Assembly: GCF_001184025.1 (NCBI RefSeq)
Contig: NZ_BBYG01000015.1
Location: forward strand, 186,001 to 250,000
DNA: 64,000 nucleotides
Direction of reading: 5' to 3'
Origin: Streptomyces maremycinicus
GTDB taxonomy: Bacteria > Actinomycetota > Actinomycetes > Streptomycetales > Streptomycetaceae
The notes beneath the pieces are model-generated. The model ran no database searches, was not told where the DNA came from, and worked only from the letters and a program-made list of their open reading frames with translations. Below are positions 48,700 to 58,900 of this stretch, in pieces. Position 1 is the stretch's first letter; each line of letters starts with the position of its first letter. Made by a program: the position numbers and the translations under genes.

Positions 48700-51260
48700 C
48701 TGGGGTCTCCTTCGCTGCTGTCGCCGCCCGCTTCGGGTTCTGGGACGGTTCCGTGGCCGGGCTGCCTGCCGCCGCCGCGCGCCCAGCCCTCCCGGTAGGC
48801 GGACATGCGGTTCCGTATGAGCTCGGGGGTGCGCTCCTCGTCGCCGCGCGGGCCGGGCGGCCGGGCCGGTTCCTCGGCGAGCGGCCTGCGCAGCTGGGGG
48901 GCGAGGCTGGCCTGCCGTACCCGGCGCGGGAGGTCGTCGGATCCTTCGGCGTCGTCCGGGGGGCGGTGCAGGCGCAAGGCGGTGACTCCGGGGGGCGGCG
49001 GTTCGGCGGCCGCCGGCTCGGCGGCCGCCCGTACGGGGGCGGCGCGTACCGGGGCCACCAGCGCGGGGCGGTCGGCGGAGGCGGGGACGGCTTCCTGCCG
49101 CCGGTCGGCGCTGTGCCGGTCCTCCGCGGCGGACACGCGCGCGTACACGCGTTCCTCGGGCCGCTGCCCGGTGTCCGGCACCTCCTGGGCGGAACGTTCC
49201 GGCTTGCCGCTGTGCAGCAGCGCCGTCGGCAGCAGGACCACCGCGGTGGTGCCGCCGTAGGGCGAGGTCCGCAGGTGGACCTTGATGCCGTGGCGTGCGG
49301 CGAGCCGGCTGACCACGAACAGGCCGAGCCGGTCGCTGTCGAACAGGTCGAGCGTCTCCGACTGCGCGATGCGCCGGTTGGCCTCGGTGAAGGTCTCCTT
49401 GCCCATCCCCAGGCCACGGTCCTCGACCTCGACGGCGTAGCCGTTGCCCACGGGTTCGCCGGTGACCCGCACACGCGTGTGCGGGGGCGAGAACTGGGCG
49501 GCGTTCTCGACGAGTTCGGCGAGCAGGTGGGTCAGGTCTGCTACGGCGGTGCCGATGACGGCTGCCTGAGGGAGCTGCCGTACTTCCACGCGCGCGTAGT
49601 CCTCGACCTCGGAGACGGCGGCACGGACGACGTCGGTCAGGGAGACCGGCATCCGCCAGGCCCGGCCGGGTGCCGCCCCGGAGAGGATGATCAGGCTCTC
49701 CGCGTGGCGCCGCATGCGGGTGGTGAGGTGGTCGAGCCGGAAGAGGTCGCTCAGCTCGTTCGGATCGTCGGAGCGGCGCTCCATGCTGTCCAGGAGGCTC
49801 AGCTGACGGTGGACGAGGATCTGGCTGCGGCGGGCGAGGTTGACGAACACCCCGGAGATGCCGCTGGCGAGTTCGGCGCGTTCCATGGCGGCCCGCAGTG
49901 CCGCGCGGTGCACGGTGCCCAGGGCCTGGGCGACCTGGCCGGTCTCGTCCTCCGAGGGGGGTCCCGGCGGCGCTTCGGCCCGGATGTCGATCTCCTCCCC
50001 CGCGCGCAGTTTCCGCATGGCCTCCGGGAGTTTGCGCCGGGCGATCTCCAGGGCGCTGTTGCGCAGGCTGACCAGTTCCACGACGAGTCCGCGGCCGATG
50101 CGCACGGAGATGACGAGGGAGGCGACGACGGCCGCGAGACCCAGCAGGACGGCGGCTCCGGCCGAGGTGAGCATTCCTCGGCCGAACGGGTCGGCGCGGT
50201 CGGCGACCCCGCGTCCGGCGTCCGCCTCGATCGTCCGCATGCCGTTCTGCACGCGCGCGTGGGCCTTGTCCCAGACGCTCGCGGGGGCGGCGGCGATCGC
50301 CTTCGTGCCCGGCCCCTGGGCGAGGGCCTTGTCCTCGGCGGCGTACAGGGCCGCGTAGGCGCTGCCGGCGGCGAGACGCTGCCAGGCGGTGCGTTCTGAC
50401 CCGCGCAGGTCCGCGACGGCCGCCTGCGTCAGGGCGCGGCGGGTGTCCACGGCGCCGGTGAACAGCCGGAGGCGTTCCCCTTCGAGGCGTCCGGCGAGGC
50501 GCGCGCCGTCGAGCACGACGCCCTCCTGGGCCAGCGCCTCTCCCGCGCGGGAGAACTCGAGCAGCACCCGCGCGTCCGAGCCGAGTTCGGCGTCCTGCAC
50601 TCCGGAGAGGGCGCCGCCGACCGAGAAGGCCGCCGAGATCGTGCTCGTGTAGCGGCCGTACGTCTCCTCCCAGCCGGCGCTGCCGTCGAGGACGGCGGTC
50701 CGCAGCGAGGAGAGCTCCTCCGCCCCGGAGACGAACGCCTCGAGCCGCTGGGCCACTCCCGCGGGCAGTTCCTGGGCGTCGGCGACCGTGCTGTCGTCGC
50801 CGAGCCGCAGCCGGCCGACCGCCTGGTCCGTGCGTTCCGCGAGCGCCTTCAGCTCACCGCCCTGCCCTGCGGCGGGCTCGGTCGCGTAGCGTACGGCGGC
50901 CGCCCGCTCGGTCTGGAGGGCGGCCACCGCGGTGGCCACGGGGGCGCGCACCTGGGAGTCGACGCGCTGCAATTGGCGCAGCCCGGAGACGTCCTGTGCG
51001 GTGGTGACCGTGGCGTACGCCCACAGGGCGAGCAGGGAGACGACCGGCACCATCAGCAGGCAGACGATCTTGGCGCGTACGGTGCGCGGCCTGAGGTGCC
51101 AGCGCTCCGCGCGCGCGGGTATCGCGTCCGGGGACGGGTCGTCCTGGTCGTTCCGCTCGTCCGGGCCCTCGTCGGCGGGAGGTCCGGCGTGGGCGCGGCG
51201 CCCGCGGGTGGGGGGCGGCGCGTCGGCGCCTGCCGTGGGGGTCCTACGGGGTGTACGCAT
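48696..51260 (-). CDS. cvnA: Conservon sensor kinase-like protein CvnA with NIT domain
   Basis: An 854-residue membrane sensor: TM1 at 63-86, an extracellular nitrate/nitrite-sensing (NIT)-like helical domain (about 95-355), TM2 at 364-386, a HAMP-like segment, a dimerisation helix region (about 470-530) and a GHKL ATPase domain with N-box LVENAAQFSPPH (N587) and DRGLGMG (614-620). The C-terminal 170 residues are Pro/Ala-rich and disordered. CvnA proteins resemble histidine kinases; the ligand is not known here. GAGGAGG precedes ATG 51260. An MHYT gene ends 42 nt upstream on the same strand. Confidence 0.93.
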   Translation of the reverse strand: MRTPRRTPTAGADAPPPTRGRRAHAGPPADEGPDERNDQDDPSPDAIPARAERWHLRPRTVRAKIVCLLMVPVVSLLALWAYATVTTAQDVSGLRQLQRVDSQVRAPVATAVAALQTERAAAVRYATEPAAGQGGELKALAERTDQAVGRLRLGDDSTVADAQELPAGVAQRLEAFVSGAEELSSLRTAVLDGSAGWEETYGRYTSTISAAFSVGGALSGVQDAELGSDARVLLEFSRAGEALAQEGVVLDGARLAGRLEGERLRLFTGAVDTRRALTQAAVADLRGSERTAWQRLAAGSAYAALYAAEDKALAQGPGTKAIAAAPASVWDKAHARVQNGMRTIEADAGRGVADRADPFGRGMLTSAGAAVLLGLAAVVASLVISVRIGRGLVVELVSLRNSALEIARRKLPEAMRKLRAGEEIDIRAEAPPGPPSEDETGQVAQALGTVHRAALRAAMERAELASGISGVFVNLARRSQILVHRQLSLLDSMERRSDDPNELSDLFRLDHLTTRMRRHAESLIILSGAAPGRAWRMPVSLTDVVRAAVSEVEDYARVEVRQLPQAAVIGTAVADLTHLLAELVENAAQFSPPHTRVRVTGEPVGNGYAVEVEDRGLGMGKETFTEANRRIAQSETLDLFDSDRLGLFVVSRLAARHGIKVHLRTSPYGGTTAVVLLPTALLHSGKPERSAQEVPDTGQRPEERVYARVSAAEDRHSADRRQEAVPASADRPALVAPVRAAPVRAAAEPAAAEPPPPGVTALRLHRPPDDAEGSDDLPRRVRQASLAPQLRRPLAEEPARPPGPRGDEERTPELIRNRMSAYREGWARGGGRQPGHGTVPEPEAGGDSSEGDPR

Positions 51261-51302
51261 GGCCTCCTCGCTCGGAAGGGGTTCGGGGGCGGGCCGGTCG
51301 CG

Positions 51303-52103
51303 TCAGACGGGCCGGGCCTGTTGTCGGACGTTGAGGGTGTCCCCCGGCCGCTGGGCCGAGGCGGACGCCTCGCGCTCTCCGGTGGTGGGCGACAGCGCGA
51401 CGAAGGCCGAGGTCAGGAAGAGATAGGAGCCGAGGCCGACGGCGAGGGGGAAGATGAACTGCATCGCCGTGGCCCCGGGCAGTGCCTCGCCGGACGGTGT
51501 GACGTGGACGCTCACCGCGAACATCGCGGTGTAGTGCATGCTGCTCACGGCCGCGCCCATGACGAGGGAGGCGAGGGTGACCGCGATCGGCGACCTGATG
51601 TTGAGCGCCGCCCAGAGGGCCGCGGTCGCCGCGACGACGGCGATCACGACGGACAGTGCGACACGTACGGGGTCGTAGGTCACGTCGGCGTGCAGCCGGA
51701 CGGCGGCCATCCCCAGGTAGTGCATGCTGGCCACCCCCAGCCCCGTGGTGAGGCCGCCGATCAGCAACGCGCGCGTGCGGTCACGGCTGTAGCCGACGGC
51801 GAAGACGCCGGCGCAGACGACGACCATGGCGACGAGAAGGCTCAGCACGGTCAGCGGAACGTCGTAGCGGATGTCGGTGCCGCTGACGGCGAAGCCGAGC
51901 ATGGCCACGAAGTGCATGGTCCAGATTCCGGTGCCGATCGCCGAGGCGGCGGTGATCAGCCAGTTGCGGCGCGAGCGTCCGGTGGCGCCGAGCGCGCGCA
52001 TCGTGCAGCGCAGTCCGAGGGCGGCGCCGACGCAGGCCATCACGTACGACAGCGCGGGGGTCAGCCAGCCGAAGGCGGCGTGGTCCAGGTGTCCCATGGC
52101 CAC
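51303..52103 (-). CDS. MHYT-domain integral membrane protein
   Basis: A 266-residue protein of about seven transmembrane helices carrying three MHYT-type signatures: TMHFVAML, SMHYLGMAA and SMHYTAMFA. The MHYT His/Met residues are proposed to bind copper and so to sense O2, CO or NO. It has no GGDEF/EAL output domain, so any signal must go to another protein. It lies 42 nt upstream of cvnA in the same direction, as the probable first gene of the conservon operon. The GTG at 52103 or ATG at 52097 can be the start. Confidence 0.9.
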   Translation of the reverse strand: MAMGHLDHAAFGWLTPALSYVMACVGAALGLRCTMRALGATGRSRRNWLITAASAIGTGIWTMHFVAMLGFAVSGTDIRYDVPLTVLSLLVAMVVVCAGVFAVGYSRDRTRALLIGGLTTGLGVASMHYLGMAAVRLHADVTYDPVRVALSVVIAVVAATAALWAALNIRSPIAVTLASLVMGAAVSSMHYTAMFAVSVHVTPSGEALPGATAMQFIFPLAVGLGSYLFLTSAFVALSPTTGEREASASAQRPGDTLNVRQQARPV

Positions 52104-52140
52104 GGGACGCTAGTGGGGGCACAGGAGCACAAAGGGGGCG

Positions 52141-52162
52141 CATTTCGAAAGGTGTTGAAATG
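52141..52162. promoter_or_regulatory. Inverted repeat CATTTC-N10-GAAATG in the MHYT/methyltransferase divergent region
   Basis: Perfect 6-bp arms at 52141-52146 and 52157-52162, with GCGC/GCGC just outside at unequal spacing. It lies 38 nt upstream of the MHYT-cvnABCD start on one side and 88 nt upstream of the methyltransferase ATG on the other. Position and symmetry suit a regulator site. Confidence 0.45.
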
Positions 52163-52249
52163 TGGCGCAGTAGTGCGTCGGAACGATCGGGTCACGCTCG
52201 AACGTGTGCACCGAGGCGTCGTCCGTGTCAGTGAGGGATCATGCGGAGC

Positions 52250-52849
52250 ATGAGCGACGACCACACACACGTTCAGGAGTTCTTCGGCGCACGGGCCGCG
52301 CACTGGGACAGCCGCTTCCCGGACGACGGTCCCGCCTACGCCGCCGCGGTCGGCGAACTCGGCCTGCGCCGGGGAGACCGCGTACTGGACGCGGGCTGCG
52401 GCACCGGGAGGGCCCTGACGCCGCTGCGTGCGGCCGTGGGCCCGTCGGGAGTGGTCGTCGGGGCGGATCTGACCCCGGCCATGCTGACGGCCGCCGTACG
52501 GGCCGGCCGCGACCGCGCCGGGCGACTGCTGCTCGCCGACGTCACCGCGCTTCCCCTGCGCTCCGCATCGCTCGACGCCGTGTTCGCGGCGGGCCTCGTC
52601 GCCCATCTGCCCCGGCCGCAGGAGAACCTGCGGGAACTGGCACGGGTGGTGCGCTCCGGCGGCACGCTGGCGCTGTTCCACCCGATCGGCAGGGCAGCAC
52701 TCGCGGCCCGTCAGGGACGGCAACTCACCCCGGAGGACCTGCGCGCGGAACCCAATCTGCGCCCGTTGCTGGCCGGTTCGGGCTGGCGGATGACGTCGTA
52801 CGCCGACGAGGACGACCGCTTCCTGGCCCTCGCCGTCCGGGAGAACTGA
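52250..52849 (+). CDS. Class I SAM-dependent methyltransferase
   Basis: A 199-residue Methyltransf_11-type enzyme. Motif I is VLDAGCGTGRAL, strand 2 ends in GADLTPAML, motif II is LDAVFAAGLVAHLP, and a motif III-like GGTLALFHPIGR follows. The acceptor is unknown. ATG 52250 has GAGGG about 11 nt upstream; ATG 52241 lies too close to that site. It is divergent from the MHYT/conservon operon and convergent with the MpaB-type gene. The 187 nt after it show no gene. Confidence 0.88.
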   Translation: MSDDHTHVQEFFGARAAHWDSRFPDDGPAYAAAVGELGLRRGDRVLDAGCGTGRALTPLRAAVGPSGVVVGADLTPAMLTAAVRAGRDRAGRLLLADVTALPLRSASLDAVFAAGLVAHLPRPQENLRELARVVRSGGTLALFHPIGRAALAARQGRQLTPEDLRAEPNLRPLLAGSGWRMTSYADEDDRFLALAVREN

Positions 52850-53036
52850 GGGCTCACGCCTCGCCTGACGACCGCCCTCCCAGCGCACTAACGCGCCGGC
52901 GCCGGTGCGTGTCTTCTGGCGAGGGCGACCGGCCGCTGCGGGCGGAGGATCGGGCGGAAACGTTTCGGAACGGTGTGCGGACCGTCGCGCGGGCCACGTC
53001 CGGGCCGAACTCGCCCGGCCGCGCGACACGCTCACC

Positions 53037-53933
53037 TCACTCGGTGGCCGACCCTCCCGTGTGCCGGACGGGGCAGCCGCCGACGCCGGGCACCGGGCGG
53101 GTGCCCAGCTCCTCCAGCCGGAAGCCGTTCGGGTACCCCTTGATCTCCCGGTTCTGTCGCGCGTGGTGGGGTGCGCGACGGGGCGGCAGCAGCCGTACCG
53201 CGCGTCCACGCGCGCGTACCGCCGCCCGCACCAGCACCCGGGTCGCGCGGCCCGGCGGGGTGTAGCGGAACGCCGTCAGCAGGTGGTCGTCCAGCAGGGC
53301 GAGGGTGGCTCTGCGCAGCAGGGGCGCCAGCGGCCCCGGGTACCAGGAGGCCATCAGGGCGAGGGTCGCGTCCGAGACCCGCCGCGCCCCCTCGTCCCAG
53401 GCGAAGTGAGCCTTTTCGTAGGCGTCGAGACAGGCCTCGAACTCCTCATAGGTCCCGGGGATGTCCTTGATGCCCATGCGCTCGCCCAGGGTGCGGTAGT
53501 GCACGGTGCAGGCGACGATCTCGTGGCGCGACAGCCTGCGCCATCCATAGGCGTCGATCCATCGCTTCGGCATCACGACGAAGGTGCAGAGCACGTACCG
53601 CATGTCGTCGTCGCTGATGTCGTAGGAGCGGTGCATCCGGTTGATGCGCCGGACGGCCGTCCGGCCCTGCTCGCTGTCGAAACCGTGCTCGACGACGGCG
53701 TCGAGCAGGAGCGAGGTGTCGTCGTAGCGTTTCTGGGCGCGGTCCGTGAGCTCCGCCGTCTCGGCGAGCAGACGCCCGATGCTCGGTATGGCGTAGGTGC
53801 GGTAGAGGGCCAGTTCCAGTGCGCGCGTGACGTCCCAGGGGAACTCGTACGCCGCGGTGAGTCGGTAGATCTCGAACGCGTCCTCGTACGGGTCCATCCG
53901 CAGGATCTGCCGCAGCCGCTCGTAGCGCTTCAC
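53037..53933 (-). CDS. MpaB/DUF2236-type oxygenase family protein
   Basis: A 298-residue mostly helical protein of the DUF2236/MpaB (latex-clearing-protein-like) family: the RRINRMHRSYDISDDDMRYV region, an RHEIVACTVHY helix and FRYTPPGRATRVLVRAAVRA near the end. Family members are heme-b proteins; histidines available as ligands lie in RMHRSY and in SRHEI. The reaction is unknown. GTG 53933 follows AAGGGGG at 8-9 nt; an upstream open frame overlaps the divergent gene. The tail ends in a Pro/Gly-rich stretch. Confidence 0.82.
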   Translation of the reverse strand: MKRYERLRQILRMDPYEDAFEIYRLTAAYEFPWDVTRALELALYRTYAIPSIGRLLAETAELTDRAQKRYDDTSLLLDAVVEHGFDSEQGRTAVRRINRMHRSYDISDDDMRYVLCTFVVMPKRWIDAYGWRRLSRHEIVACTVHYRTLGERMGIKDIPGTYEEFEACLDAYEKAHFAWDEGARRVSDATLALMASWYPGPLAPLLRRATLALLDDHLLTAFRYTPPGRATRVLVRAAVRARGRAVRLLPPRRAPHHARQNREIKGYPNGFRLEELGTRPVPGVGGCPVRHTGGSATE

Positions 53934-54031
53934 CGCACTGCCCCCTTCTGCCGCCGGAACTCCAACTCTAGGTTGAACAGAAGGAGATGAACGATCGGTC
54001 GGGGCAACCACGCCGGGGGAAGGCGGTCGGC

Positions 54032-54361
54032 ATGTTCGACAGGATCAACAAGGCCTACGGAACGCTCCGCGACGCGGTGCGCGCGCGGTCGCGCCCGGGT
54101 GGGGAGGGTCGTTCCGAGAAGGAGTCCCGGGGCGGCACGAAGCGCACGCACAATCTGTTCGAGGCGGCCGCCGCCTACGTGTCGGCGTGCGCGGAGGACG
54201 ATCAGGAGGGGATCGACGAGGCGGCGGGCTGGGTGTCGCCGGAGGCGCTGTCCTTCGGGGTCAACGAACTGGCCTGTCGCGCGGTCATCGCGCTCGCCCG
54301 GGAGCGCGACGAGTCGCCCCGTACCGTGGCTCGTGCGCTCCTCGGGCTGCCGTCGGCGTGA
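54032..54361 (+). CDS. Small hypothetical protein
   Basis: A 109-residue protein (MFDRINKAYGTLRDAV, a central Arg/Gly/Glu/Lys-rich linker, then HNLFEAAAAYVSACAEDDQE and a helical C-terminus RTVARALLGLPSA). I recognise no family. ATG 54032 has GGGGGAAGG 8 nt upstream; ATG 53987 is an alternative, with AAGGAG touching the start codon. It is divergent from the MpaB-type gene. The amphipathic helical C-terminal half suggests a small adaptor-like domain. Confidence 0.65.
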   Translation: MFDRINKAYGTLRDAVRARSRPGGEGRSEKESRGGTKRTHNLFEAAAAYVSACAEDDQEGIDEAAGWVSPEALSFGVNELACRAVIALARERDESPRTVARALLGLPSA

Positions 54362-54500
54362 CCCGTCCGGCCTCCGCGGGCGGTCGATTCGCCCCGTCCG
54401 ACCGGAAAGCCGCAGCTCCGGGTATGTCGGGGAGTCGTGACAAGGGCCTTCCCGCCGCACTAGGGTGCGCGCCGTTGGACAAACCTATGGGGAGGCTGGG

Positions 54501-55415
54501 ATGGCTGGGACGGACGAGGACGCCGTCGCCGCCGCGGACGACGCGCTCTATGTGCTCACGGCGGTGCTGCTGACGCCGGCGAAGTTCCCGAGCGCGTTGG
54601 GCGACGACTACCCGGAGGCCTGTGCGGCGCTCGGCCTCCCGCCGCTCGCCGACGGGTACGGGCTGGTGCTGGGCCAGGACGGCGAGGGCGCGCGGTGGAC
54701 GGTCGTCATCGACGACGTGTCGCTGGTGGCCGTCGCCATCGCGTCGTGGGACTGCGGCATGGAGTACGACCTGTCGCCCGGCGAGCGGACGGTCGTCGCC
54801 GCACTGCCCGGCTGGCCGCTGGCGGTCGCCGTCGCGGCTCCCGGGGTGCCCGCGCCGCACGATCCCGCCGCCGAGATCACGGACGGCCCCGCGCTGTCAC
54901 CGCCGGACACGACCACCTGGGGTCCGGCCCAGCGGCGGCTGGGGGCCGACGAGATCGCGCTCCAGTGGGCCCTGTGGCGCGAGCAGATCGACGACGCGGA
55001 CTTCGCCCGGCCCCCGGAGGGCAACGCCGCGGACTCCGACTCCGACGCCGACGAAGGAGCACGGGGCGACGGGTCCGGCGCGCCCGACCGGGCCGCCGCA
55101 GCCGACGAGGCCGACCGGCACCGGGGTGGGGCGGGTACGGCGAAGGGCCACAGCGGCATCCGACGCGTCCTGGCAGAGGTACGCGCCTATGTGGACGCCC
55201 CGCCTCCGCTCGGTCGCGTCCGCTCGTCGTTCGCCCCCGGTGACGCCCGCACCCTGCGCGCCGACGGTCCCGGCTGGTCGCTGGTGGCCAGGACCGACGA
55301 CATCGCGTTCGTCCTGCTCGACGAAGAGCCCGGCGAGGTGCTGCCGGTCGGCCGCGGACCGGAACTGCCCGGACTCCTCGAAGCGCTCGACAAGATGGCC
55401 GTACGACCGCTCTGA
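54501..55415 (+). CDS. Hypothetical protein with two alpha/beta halves and acidic linker
   Basis: A 304-residue soluble protein I cannot assign. The first half (about 1-165) is alpha/beta (ALYVLTAVLLTPAKFPSAL, VVIDDVSLVAVAIASWDCG). A low-complexity Asp/Ser/Glu/Gly-rich linker follows (about 175-215). The C-terminal part ends WSLVARTDDIAFVLLDEEP, then GLLEALDKMAVRPL. The two ends resemble each other loosely, as in proteins with duplicated immunity- or SMI1-like folds, but I do not claim that. A GGGGAGG site lies 5 nt before ATG 54501. A strong hairpin follows the stop. Confidence 0.7.
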   Translation: MAGTDEDAVAAADDALYVLTAVLLTPAKFPSALGDDYPEACAALGLPPLADGYGLVLGQDGEGARWTVVIDDVSLVAVAIASWDCGMEYDLSPGERTVVAALPGWPLAVAVAAPGVPAPHDPAAEITDGPALSPPDTTTWGPAQRRLGADEIALQWALWREQIDDADFARPPEGNAADSDSDADEGARGDGSGAPDRAAAADEADRHRGGAGTAKGHSGIRRVLAEVRAYVDAPPPLGRVRSSFAPGDARTLRADGPGWSLVARTDDIAFVLLDEEPGEVLPVGRGPELPGLLEALDKMAVRPL

Positions 55416-55487
55416 GGGTGCCCCGGCCGCCAAGTGACCGGGGCGAGGCCCACACCGCGGGCGCCGACGCTCGGCCGGGACGGGAAG

Positions 55488-55512
55488 GCGGGGACCGCGA
55501 CGCGGTCCCCGC
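55488..55512. terminator. Bidirectional terminator hairpin
   Basis: A perfect 11-bp stem, GCGGGGACCGC with GCGGTCCCCGC, and a 3-nt loop. It lies between the convergent ends of the genes at 54501-55415 (+) and 55516-55698 (-), only 3 nt from the stop codon of the second. Confidence 0.85.
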
Positions 55513-55515
55513 CGC

Positions 55516-55698
55516 TCAGCGCCCGAGCTCCTTGCGCGTGACACGGCGCAGCCTGCGCCGCTGAGCGGGATCCAGGGTGAGGTAGGCCGCCGCCGGAACC
55601 CCCAGCACGATCAGCAGGGCCGCCCACCAGGGCAGCCAGATCAACAACAGCAGTCCGACCGCCACACCCCCCGCGGCGATCTTCGCGTTTCTCGCCAT
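55516..55698 (-). CDS. Small membrane protein (60 residues)
   Basis: A 60-residue protein with one or two tightly packed transmembrane helices (GGVAVGLLLLIWLPWWAALL and LIVLGVPAAAYLTL) and a basic C-terminus (RRRLRRVTRKELGR). A clear GGAGG lies 8 nt before ATG 55698, which supports it as a real gene. No family is recognised. It is monocistronic and faces the terminator hairpin directly. The gap to 55939 has a few CCCCTGAGA-type repeats but no other gene. Confidence 0.75.
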   Translation of the reverse strand: MARNAKIAAGGVAVGLLLLIWLPWWAALLIVLGVPAAAYLTLDPAQRRRLRRVTRKELGR

Positions 55699-55939
55699 CT
55701 GCGTCGCCTCCTTCGCGGCCACTGCCGCTCTCTGCCATGAAAACGGCTCCCCGCCGCCCGCGGTTCCGAGCCTGACCCTGAGACACCCCTGAGGTACAGC
55801 CCCGAGACACCCCTGAGAACCCCCGCCCGAGGTCGGCGTCCCGGATCCGGGCCCTTCCAGGTGCGCGTTTCCCGCTCGGGTGCTGTACCCTCGGCGACCC
55901 CACCTCGGGTAGTCAAGTTTGAGGAGTAGTTTCATCGCC

Positions 55940-58900
55940 GTGCAGAGGGTTCCCGTGGACACACCGCTCGAAATCTTCGAACCGGCACATTGCGCGGCCG
56001 TGTTCGTGCCCGGCTCCCCCGCCCGGACCGGCCGCGTCGCCTTCTGGCGACCCGACGACGACGCGCTTCCCGCCCTGACCGGCCGCCGCCAGGGAGAGGA
56101 TCTGGTGGAGGACCTTTCCGTCGTGCGGCCCACCGGCACCGGTGTGGCACTCGTGCGCGTTCCCGCCGTCCTGCTCGCGGTGGAGGACGCCCTTCCCCTG
56201 CTGACACGCGCGCGTGCCGTGTCGGACCCGCACCGGGCGACCGCGTTCTGGGGTGCGGCCGCTCTGCTGGCCCTGCGGTGTGTCGCGCGCGGTCTGCTGC
56301 TGCCCGGGCTGTCACCGGAGGACCACGACGCCTGGCGGATCGGTCCGCTCGCGCCGGAGGACGTCGAGCGGGTACGCCGACTCGCCGCCTCGATGCCGCC
56401 GGAAGCCCACGCCGTACCCGTGGACGCACAGGCGCCGCTGCGCCTGCCCGATCCCGAACGACTGCTGCGCGCCTTCCTGGACGCCGTGGCGGACACGCTG
56501 CCCCGTACGCCTGCCGCGCCGCTCCTGACCGGAGGCCCGGCCTACGCGGCGCCGCGGCCCCAGCACCTGCCGGAGCTGCGCGCGTGGGCGGCCGACATCG
56601 CCGCGGGCCACGACGCCGGCGTACGGATCTCGCTGCGGATCGAGGTCTCGGGGCTCGACCTGCCCGAGATCGACCTGGCCGAGATCGGCCGGCCCGGCGC
56701 GGAGGGGCCCACGGACGTCAGGCATACGGCTGACGGGCCCACGGGAGACGGTCGGACGGCGGACGGGCCCACGGCGGGCGGAGAGGGAACGGACGACCAC
56801 GGGGCCGACCGGGTGGCGCCCAGGTTCCGGGTCGTACCGCAGGTCCACAGTGTGAGTGATCCCGCGCTCGTCGCGGACGCCGCCGACGTCTGGGCCGACT
56901 CCGGGGTCACGCGCGGGGCGTTCGGCCCCCGCGCGCGGATGGACACCCTGCTCGCCCTGCGCCGTGCGGCCCGTGTCTGGACCGCCCTGACACCCCTGCT
57001 GTCGGCCACCGTGCCGGACGCCGTCGAACTCCTCGACGAGGAGGTCGCCGAGCTGCTGGGCGAGGGTTCGCGCGCGCTGGCGGGCGCCGGGATCGAGGTG
57101 CACTGGCCGAGGGAGCTGGCCCGCACCCTGACCGCCCGCGCGGTCGTGGGGCCCCCGGAGGACGAAGGCGGGTCCGGCCGGCTCGGTGCGGACACCCCGT
57201 CCTTCCTGTCGGCGGACTCGCTCCTGACGTTCACCTGGTGGTTCGGGCTGGGCGACCAGCAGCTGACGCGCGAGGAACTGGACCGGCTGGCGGAGGCCGG
57301 CCGCCCCCTGGTGCGGCTGCGCGACCAGTGGGTCCTGATCGACCCGCGGGAACTGCGCCGTGCCCGCGCACAGCAGGACCGCAGGATGACGCCCGTGGAC
57401 GCGCTGGGCGCGGCGCTGACGGGCTCGACGGAGGTGGACGGCCGCCGGGTCGACGTACGGCCCACGGGGTGGCTGGCGGCCCTGCGGGAGCGGCTCACCC
57501 ACCCCGAGGCGCGGGAGCCCATGGAGCAGCCCGCGGCTCTCGACGCCACGCTGCGCGACTACCAGCGGCGCGGGCTGGACTGGCTGGCCCGGACCACCGC
57601 CCTGGGGCTGGGGTGCTGTCTCGCGGACGACATGGGGCTCGGCAAGACCGTCACGCTGATCGCCCTGCATCTGCACCGGCAGACGGACCCCTCGGCGGCG
57701 GGTCCCACCCTCGTCGTCTGTCCGACGTCCCTGATGGGCAACTGGCAGCGCGAGATCGAGAGGTTCGCGCCGGGCACGCCTGTCCGCCGCTTCCACGGGA
57801 CACGCCGCGACCTGGAGACCCTCGCCGACGGTGAGTTCGTCCTCACCACCTACGGCACCCTGCGCCTGGACACCGCGCGGCTGCGTGAGGTGCCGTGGGG
57901 TCTCGTCGTGGCGGACGAGGCGCAGCACGTGAAGAACCCGTACTCGGCGACCGCGCGGGCGCTGCGCACCCTCGACGCACGCGCGCGTGTGGCGCTCACG
58001 GGCACTCCGGTGGAGAACAACCTGTCGGAGCTGTGGGCGATCCTGGACTGGACGACCCCCGGCCTGCTGGGCCGGCTCGGCGCCTTCCGTACCCGGTACG
58101 CGCGAGCCGTCGAGAGCGGCGGGGACCCGGCCGCGGCGGAGCGGCTCGGCCGGCTCGTGGGACCGTTCCTGCTGCGCCGCCGCAAGTCGGACCCGGGGAT
58201 CGCCCCCGAGCTGCCGCCCAAGACCGAGACCGATCGGCCCGTGGCCCTCACGCGGGAGCAGACCGGCCTGTACGAGGCCGTGGTGCGCGAGACGCTCGCG
58301 GCGATCGCCGAGGCCGACGACATGGCGCGCCGGGGGCTGATCGTGAAGCTCCTGACGGGCCTCAAGCAGATCTGCAACCATCCCGCGCAGTACCTCAGGG
58401 AGGAGCGGCCGACGACCGCCGGGCGCTCCGGGAAACTCGAGCTCCTGGACGAGTTGCTCGACACCCTCCTCGCCGAGGGGGCGAGTGTGCTGGTCTTCAC
58501 CCAGTACGTGCGCCTGGCCCGGCTCCTCGAACAGCACCTCGCGGCGCGGGGCGTGCCCGCCCTGTTCCTGCACGGCGGTACGCCTGTTCCCGTGCGCGAG
58601 GACATGGTCCGGCGCTTCCAGGACGGTGAGGTCCCCGTGTTCCTGCTGTCGCTCAGGGCGGCGGGCACGGGCCTCAACCTCACGCGCGCGGAGCACGTCG
58701 TGCACTACGACCGCTGGTGGAACCCGGCCGTCGAGGCGCAGGCCACCGACCGGGCGTACCGCATCGGCCAGACCCGGCCCGTGCAGGTGCACCGGCTGAT
58801 CGCCGAGGGCACGATCGAGGACCGCATCGCCGACATGCTGCGCCGCAAGCAGGATCTCGCGGACGCCGTTCTCGGGGCCGGTGAGGCGGCGCTCACGGAA

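Noticed and set aside
54501..55415. Toxin-immunity or SMI1-type protein
   Set aside because: Only a vague alpha/beta resemblance; no motif supports it and no toxin gene is adjacent.
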